Below, in pieces: positions 60,403 to 64,000 of a DNA stretch of 64,000 nucleotides; position 1 is the first letter of the stretch, and the number at the start of each line of letters is the position of its first letter. The stretch comes from Leisingera thetidis (GTDB lineage: Bacteria > Pseudomonadota > Alphaproteobacteria > Rhodobacterales > Rhodobacteraceae): positions 4,281,001 through 4,345,000 of the forward strand of contig NZ_CP109787.1 of assembly GCF_025857195.1 (NCBI RefSeq). Reading direction: 5' to 3'. Below the pieces are notes generated by a model. It was given only the letters and a program-made list of their open reading frames with translations, did not search any database and was not told where the DNA came from. Position numbers and translations under genes: made by a program.

Positions 60403-61998
60403 ATGGCTCCCAAAGTTCTCATCTCCGACAAACTCTCAGAGGCCGCCGTCCAGATCTTCCGCGACCGCGGCATTGACGTCGACTTTCTGCCCGACGTGGG
60501 CAAGGACAAGGACAAGCTGGCGGAAATCATCGGCCAGTACGACGGCCTCGCCATCCGCTCCGCCACCAAGGTGACGGAAAAAATCCTGGAGAATGCCGAT
60601 AACCTCAAGGTGATCGGCCGCGCCGGCATCGGCACCGACAACATCGACAAGGAAGCCGCCTCCAAGCGCGGCGTCATTGTGATGAACACGCCTTTCGGCA
60701 ACATGATCACCACCGCCGAACATGCGATTGCAATGATGTTTGCCGTCGCCCGCCAGCTGCCGGAGGCCTCCGCCTCCACCCATGCCGGCAAATGGGAAAA
60801 GTCCAAGTTCATGGGCACCGAGCTGACCAGCAAGACCCTGGGCGTGATCGGCGCCGGCAATATCGGCGGCATCGTCTGCGACCGCGCCCGCGGCCTCAAG
60901 ATGAAGGTGGTGGCCTATGACCCCTACCTGAGCACCGAGAAAGCCGACAAGATGGGCGTCGAAAAGGTGGAGCTGGACGAGCTGCTGGCGCGCGCCGACT
61001 TCATCACCCTGCATGTGCCGCTGACCGAGCAGACCCGCAACATCCTGTCCAAGGAGAACCTGGAAAAGACCAAGAAGGGGGTGCGCATCATCAACTGCGC
61101 CCGCGGCGGTCTGGTGGACGAGGGCGCGCTGGCTGAACTGCTGACCTCCGGCCATGTGGCCGGTGCTGCCTTTGACGTGTTCTCGGTGGAGCCGGCCAAG
61201 GAAAACGCCCTCTTTGGCCTGCCCAACGTGGTCTGCACCCCGCACCTGGGCGCCGCTACCACCGAGGCGCAGGAGAACGTTGCCCTGCAGGTGGCCGAGC
61301 AGATGTCCAACTACTTGCTGACCGGCGCCGTGGAAAACGCGCTCAACATGCCCTCGGTGACCGCCGAGGAAGCCAAGGTCATGGGCCCCTGGATCAAGCT
61401 TGCCGACCATCTGGGCTCTTTCGTGGGTCAGATGACGGATGAGCCGATCAAGGCGATCAACATCCTCTACGATGGCGTGGCCTCGGAGATGAACTTGGAC
61501 GCGCTGAACTGCGCGGTGATTGCCGGCATCATGAAACGCGCCAACCCCGAGGTGAACATGGTCTCCGCCCCGGTGGTCGCCAAGGAGCGCGGCATCCAGA
61601 TCTCCACCACCAACCAGGACAAATCCGGCGCCTTTGACGGCTACGTCAAAGTGACGGCCGTCACTTCCAAGCGCGAACGCTCGGTGGCGGGCACGGTGTT
61701 CTCCGACGGCAAGCCGCGGTTCATCCAGATCAAGGGTATCAACATCGAGGCGGATGTGGGCGCGCATATGCTCTACACCACCAACGAGGACGTGCCGGGC
61801 ATCATCGGCACCTTGGGCCATACCCTGGGCGACAGCGGCGTCAACATAGCCAATTTCACCCTGGGCCGGTCCGAAGCCGGCGGCGAAGCCATTGCGCTGC
61901 TGTATGTGGATGATCAGGTCCCGGCCGAAGCCCGTGCCAAGCTAGCCGAAACCGGGCTGTTCAACCAGATCAAGCCGCTGGAATTCGACGTCGCCTGA
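60403..61998 (+). CDS. serA: D-3-phosphoglycerate dehydrogenase
   Basis: SerA starts serine synthesis by oxidising 3-phosphoglycerate with NAD. At 531 residues it is the long type with substrate domain, NAD domain (LGVIGAGNIGGIVCDRA at about 148-164; catalytic His in PHLGAATTEAQENVA), an intervening allosteric-substrate-binding domain, and a C-terminal ACT domain (DVPGIIGTLGHTLGDSGVNI). The ACT domain suggests serine feedback. It is cotranscribed with serC and ends at a strong terminator. Confidence 0.97.
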   Translation: MAPKVLISDKLSEAAVQIFRDRGIDVDFLPDVGKDKDKLAEIIGQYDGLAIRSATKVTEKILENADNLKVIGRAGIGTDNIDKEAASKRGVIVMNTPFGNMITTAEHAIAMMFAVARQLPEASASTHAGKWEKSKFMGTELTSKTLGVIGAGNIGGIVCDRARGLKMKVVAYDPYLSTEKADKMGVEKVELDELLARADFITLHVPLTEQTRNILSKENLEKTKKGVRIINCARGGLVDEGALAELLTSGHVAGAAFDVFSVEPAKENALFGLPNVVCTPHLGAATTEAQENVALQVAEQMSNYLLTGAVENALNMPSVTAEEAKVMGPWIKLADHLGSFVGQMTDEPIKAINILYDGVASEMNLDALNCAVIAGIMKRANPEVNMVSAPVVAKERGIQISTTNQDKSGAFDGYVKVTAVTSKRERSVAGTVFSDGKPRFIQIKGINIEADVGAHMLYTTNEDVPGIIGTLGHTLGDSGVNIANFTLGRSEAGGEAIALLYVDDQVPAEARAKLAETGLFNQIKPLEFDVA

Positions 61999-62023
61999 CG
62001 CCGCGTGCAAGACCATGAAGAAT

Positions 62024-62053
62024 GCCCCCGCAACACCTGCGGGGGCGTTTTTT
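62024..62053 (+). terminator. Rho-independent terminator after serA
   Basis: A perfect 9-bp stem (GCCCCCGCA 62024-62032, TGCGGGGGC 62038-62046) with a 5-base loop is followed by GTTTTTT, 26 bases after the serA stop. Confidence 0.95.
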
Positions 62054-62060
62054 CGCAGCC

Positions 62061-62453
62061 TCAGCGCTGACGTGCGAACACCGGTTTTTCCGGGCGGCTG
62101 CGCAGAACCACCGCCGCAAAGATCAGCATCGACAGCAGGGCCATCAGCGATCCCGTCTGCGCCAGCACATCCGTCCGCTCCTGAATGGCCAGCGGAATGC
62201 CCGGCACCAGCAGCCCCAGCGCCAGCAGCGCCGCGGCCAGGTGCAGCCGCGGCAGCACGCCTCCGGCGGCGGCGGGCAGCAGGTGGTAGTAAAACGCATA
62301 GATCGCGCAGCTGACCCAGCCGAGCAGGTTGAGATGCCCATGCGCCGGCGACAGCAAATGGTCCTGGCTTGCCGTCATCTGAATGCCCCAGACCATTCCG
62401 CCAAGCGCCGAAACCACCGCTGCCAGCATGAACCACCGTGCAATTCCTTCCAT
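62061..62453 (-). CDS. Short four-helix membrane protein resembling part of heme-copper oxidase subunit I
   Basis: A 130-residue integral membrane protein with four predicted segments (about 5-24, 37-60, 68-88, 95-117). The sequence SPAHGHLNLLGWVSCAIYAF contains a His-x-His-x-N motif in a helix like those of cbb3 oxidase and nitric oxide reductase subunit I, but the protein is far too short to be a whole subunit. GGGAGGG lies seven bases before the ATG at 62453; a longer frame to 62621 is rejected. It may bind heme or a metal; function unknown. Confidence 0.75.
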   Translation of the reverse strand: MEGIARWFMLAAVVSALGGMVWGIQMTASQDHLLSPAHGHLNLLGWVSCAIYAFYYHLLPAAAGGVLPRLHLAAALLALGLLVPGIPLAIQERTDVLAQTGSLMALLSMLIFAAVVLRSRPEKPVFARQR

Positions 62454-62608
62454 GATCAACCCTCCCGGCGCTGACTGTCTGCATGAGTCCTGCCCTGTAA
62501 AATGCAGCGCCTGTGCCGGATTGCCAGCCGCCTGCCCGATTTTGCCGGGGTTGAACCCGGTGCCGTAATCCACCATTACTCCGCCGAAGCCCGCGCAAAG
62601 GAGCCGCC

Positions 62609-63337
62609 ATGTCCGCCCCACTCTACGCCATCGGAGACATCCACGGCCAGCTGGAGATGCTGGAGCAGGCGCTGGCCCGGATCGCGGCCGACGGCGGGCC
62701 GGACGCCCGCATCGTCTTCCTCGGGGACTACACCGACCGCGGCCCCGACAGCCGCGGGGTGCTCGAGCGGCTGATCGCCGGACAGGCGCAAGGCCGGGAC
62801 TGGACCTGCCTCAAGGGCAACCACGACCGGATGTTCGAGTGGTTCCTGGAGGAAACGCCCCGGCACGATCCGCATCTGCTGATCGGCTACCATTGGCTGC
62901 ACGAGCGGATCGGCGGGGTTGAGACCCTGGCCAGCTATGGGCTGACCTTCGAAGACCGCACCCGGCTCGACTCTTTGCACGCCCGGGCCAAGGAGATGAT
63001 CCCGGTGCGGCACGCTGAATTCCTGCGCGGCCTTCCCGCGCTCTACGAAACGCCGGATCTAGCCTTCGTGCACGCCGGGGTTCGTCCCGGCGTGCCGCTG
63101 TCCCAGCAGAATGAGAACGATCTGATGTGGATCCGGCAGCCCTTTCACGAGCACACTGGCGCGCATCCGAAGCTGATCGTGCATGGCCATACGCCAGTGG
63201 ACAAGCCCAGCCATTACGGCAACCGCATCAACCTCGACAGCGGCGCCGGCTACGGCCGTCCGCTGACCGCTGCGGTTTTCGAGGGCCGCGACTGCTGGCT
63301 GCTGACAGAACAGGGCAGGGTGCCGCTGGCTCCCTGA
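62609..63337 (+). CDS. Calcineurin-like metallophosphatase (ApaH/PrpA-type serine/threonine phosphatase)
   Basis: A 242-residue phosphoesterase with the complete dinuclear-metal motif set: GDIHGQ at residues 9-14, GDYTDRGPDS, KGNHDRMF, HAGVRPG, and VHGHTP. This is the PPP-family order, seen in bacterial phosphoprotein phosphatases and diadenosine tetraphosphatases. The substrate is not decided by sequence. The start is an ATG with GGAG nearby (AAAGGAGCCGCC). It ends just before a repeated element that also acts as terminator for tdh. Confidence 0.9.
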   Translation: MSAPLYAIGDIHGQLEMLEQALARIAADGGPDARIVFLGDYTDRGPDSRGVLERLIAGQAQGRDWTCLKGNHDRMFEWFLEETPRHDPHLLIGYHWLHERIGGVETLASYGLTFEDRTRLDSLHARAKEMIPVRHAEFLRGLPALYETPDLAFVHAGVRPGVPLSQQNENDLMWIRQPFHEHTGAHPKLIVHGHTPVDKPSHYGNRINLDSGAGYGRPLTAAVFEGRDCWLLTEQGRVPLAP

Positions 63338-63343
63338 TCGGCC

Positions 63344-63407
63344 CTTTCATCTTTCTGGAAATACTCTGGGGGCGAGCGCCATAGGCGCGAGGGGGCAACG
63401 CCCCCTC
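63344..63407. repeat. Third copy of the roseobacter intergenic repeat, with terminator hairpin
   Basis: CTTTCATCTTTCTGGAAATA at 63344-63363 resembles the arms at 47586-47655. It ends in a GAGGGGGC/GCCCCCTC hairpin (63389-63396, 63400-63407) with loop AAC, placed between the convergent phosphatase and tdh genes. Confidence 0.75.
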
Positions 63408-63416
63408 AAACAGCGC

Positions 63417-64000
63417 TCATGCCCAGTCCAGCACAACCTTGCCGCTGGAGCCTGATTTCATCGCGGCAAAGCCCTCGGCAAAATCATCCACGCCAAAGCG
63501 GTGGGTGATCACCCGGCTCACATCCAGCCCGTTCTGCAGCATCGCGATCATCTTGTACCAGGTTTCGAACATCTCGCGCCCGTAGACGCCCTTGATGGTG
63601 ATCGCCTTGAACACGATCCGCGACCAGTCGACCGGCGACTTGCCCGGCGGAATGCCCAAGAGGGCGATCTTGCCGCCCATCACCAGCGCCTCCACCATCT
63701 GATCCAGCGCCGCCTGACTGCCGGACATCTCCAGGCCAACGTCAAACCCCTGTTTCAGGCCCAGCTCCCGCACCACATCCTGCAGGTCTTCCTGGGCAAC
63801 ATTCACCGCGCGCACCGCAGGCACCACATGCGCCGCCAGCGTCAGGCGATCCGGGTTGATGTCGGTGATCACCACATGCCGCGCGCCCGCGTGCCGCGCC
63901 ACTGCCGCGGCCATGATGCCGATGGGGCCGGCACCGGTGATCAGCACATCCTCGCCCAAAAGGTCAAAGCTCAAGGCCGTGTGCACCGCATTGCCCAAGG
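63417..64000 (-). CDS. tdh: L-threonine 3-dehydrogenase, C-terminal part (truncated by window edge)
   Basis: The enzyme oxidises L-threonine to 2-amino-3-ketobutyrate with NAD. The visible 194 residues are the Rossmann half and the C-terminal catalytic lobe of a medium-chain dehydrogenase: [20 protein letters not shown] with [20 protein letters not shown] as nucleotide motif, [10 protein letters not shown] with the NAD-selecting Asp, and [12 protein letters not shown] and [20 protein letters not shown] typical of Tdh. The N-terminal zinc-binding part lies beyond position 64000. The TTG at 63998 is an internal Leu, not a start. Confidence 0.93.
   Translation of the reverse strand, partial: LGNAVHTALSFDLLGEDVLITGAGPIGIMAAAVARHAGARHVVITDINPDRLTLAAHVVPAVRAVNVAQEDLQDVVRELGLKQGFDVGLEMSGSQAALDQMVEALVMGGKIALLGIPPGKSPVDWSRIVFKAITIKGVYGREMFETWYKMIAMLQNGLDVSRVITHRFGVDDFAEGFAAMKSGSSGKVVLDWA

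Overview
The window reads as chromosome of a marine Rhodobacteraceae bacterium of the roseobacter group (Leisingera/Phaeobacter/Ruegeria-like). The grounds are high GC, flagellar gene order and protein types typical of that group (FlaF/FlbT beside a short flagellin, FlgJ without a muramidase domain), Hint-domain and RTX secreted proteins, an IalB protein, and a serB/serC/serA serine locus with a structured serC leader. The genus call is inference.

Region 1 (1-18902) is a flagellar cluster. It holds a plus-strand export block (flhA-fliR-flhB-unknown coiled coil), a tight minus-strand operon flgB-flgC-fliE-fliQ-flgF-flgG-flgA-flgH-fliL, the export ATPase fliI facing away from it, then fliC-flaF-flbT, flgN-like and flgJ on the minus strand and fliK-flgD on the plus strand. 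Between fliI and flbT about 2.5 kb is an insertion-sequence graveyard with two decayed IS110-family transposases; the first keeps what looks like its long non-coding 5' end. Near-consensus CtrA-like boxes sit before fliC and between flgJ and fliK.

Region 2 (18950-32946) is a polyamine island. A five-gene minus operon (potF-potG-potH-potI and a PuuB-like oxidase) diverges from a GntR regulator, which is followed by a putrescine-type aminotransferase and a second complete ABC importer (potA-potD-potB-potC). A TTTGATCA-centred element occurs before potF and before the aminotransferase, suggesting a shared operator. All three less usual permeases carry extra membrane segments or a large periplasmic loop.

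Region 3 (33000-41000) is housekeeping: an MltB-type transglycosylase, a YafY/WYL regulator facing a GST-like protein plus DUF1801, RNase R, and a glycosyltransferase-GNAT-dapE operon. The glycosyltransferase gene contains an in-frame GC-rich palindromic insertion.

Region 4 (41000-47500) is accessory. A choice-of-anchor/Hint protein is preceded by a perfect TTAA-N7-TTAA box. After it come a second Hint-like protein lacking the nucleophilic cysteine, a probable prokaryotic ionotropic-glutamate-receptor-like channel, an unknown small protein, and convergent hutD/hutF.

Region 5 (47500-64000) holds dapD, a PLP dehydratase with a GntR regulator, a LOG-family protein, an RTX metalloprotease, rlmN, LprI- and IalB-like periplasmic proteins, an asparaginase, an ArsR-AHSA1-YciI operon with a clear operator palindrome, serB, serC-serA with a candidate serC leader RNA, a short oxidase-like membrane protein, an ApaH/PrpA-like phosphatase, and the 3' part of tdh cut by the window edge. 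I saw no tRNA, rRNA, CRISPR array or intact mobile element.
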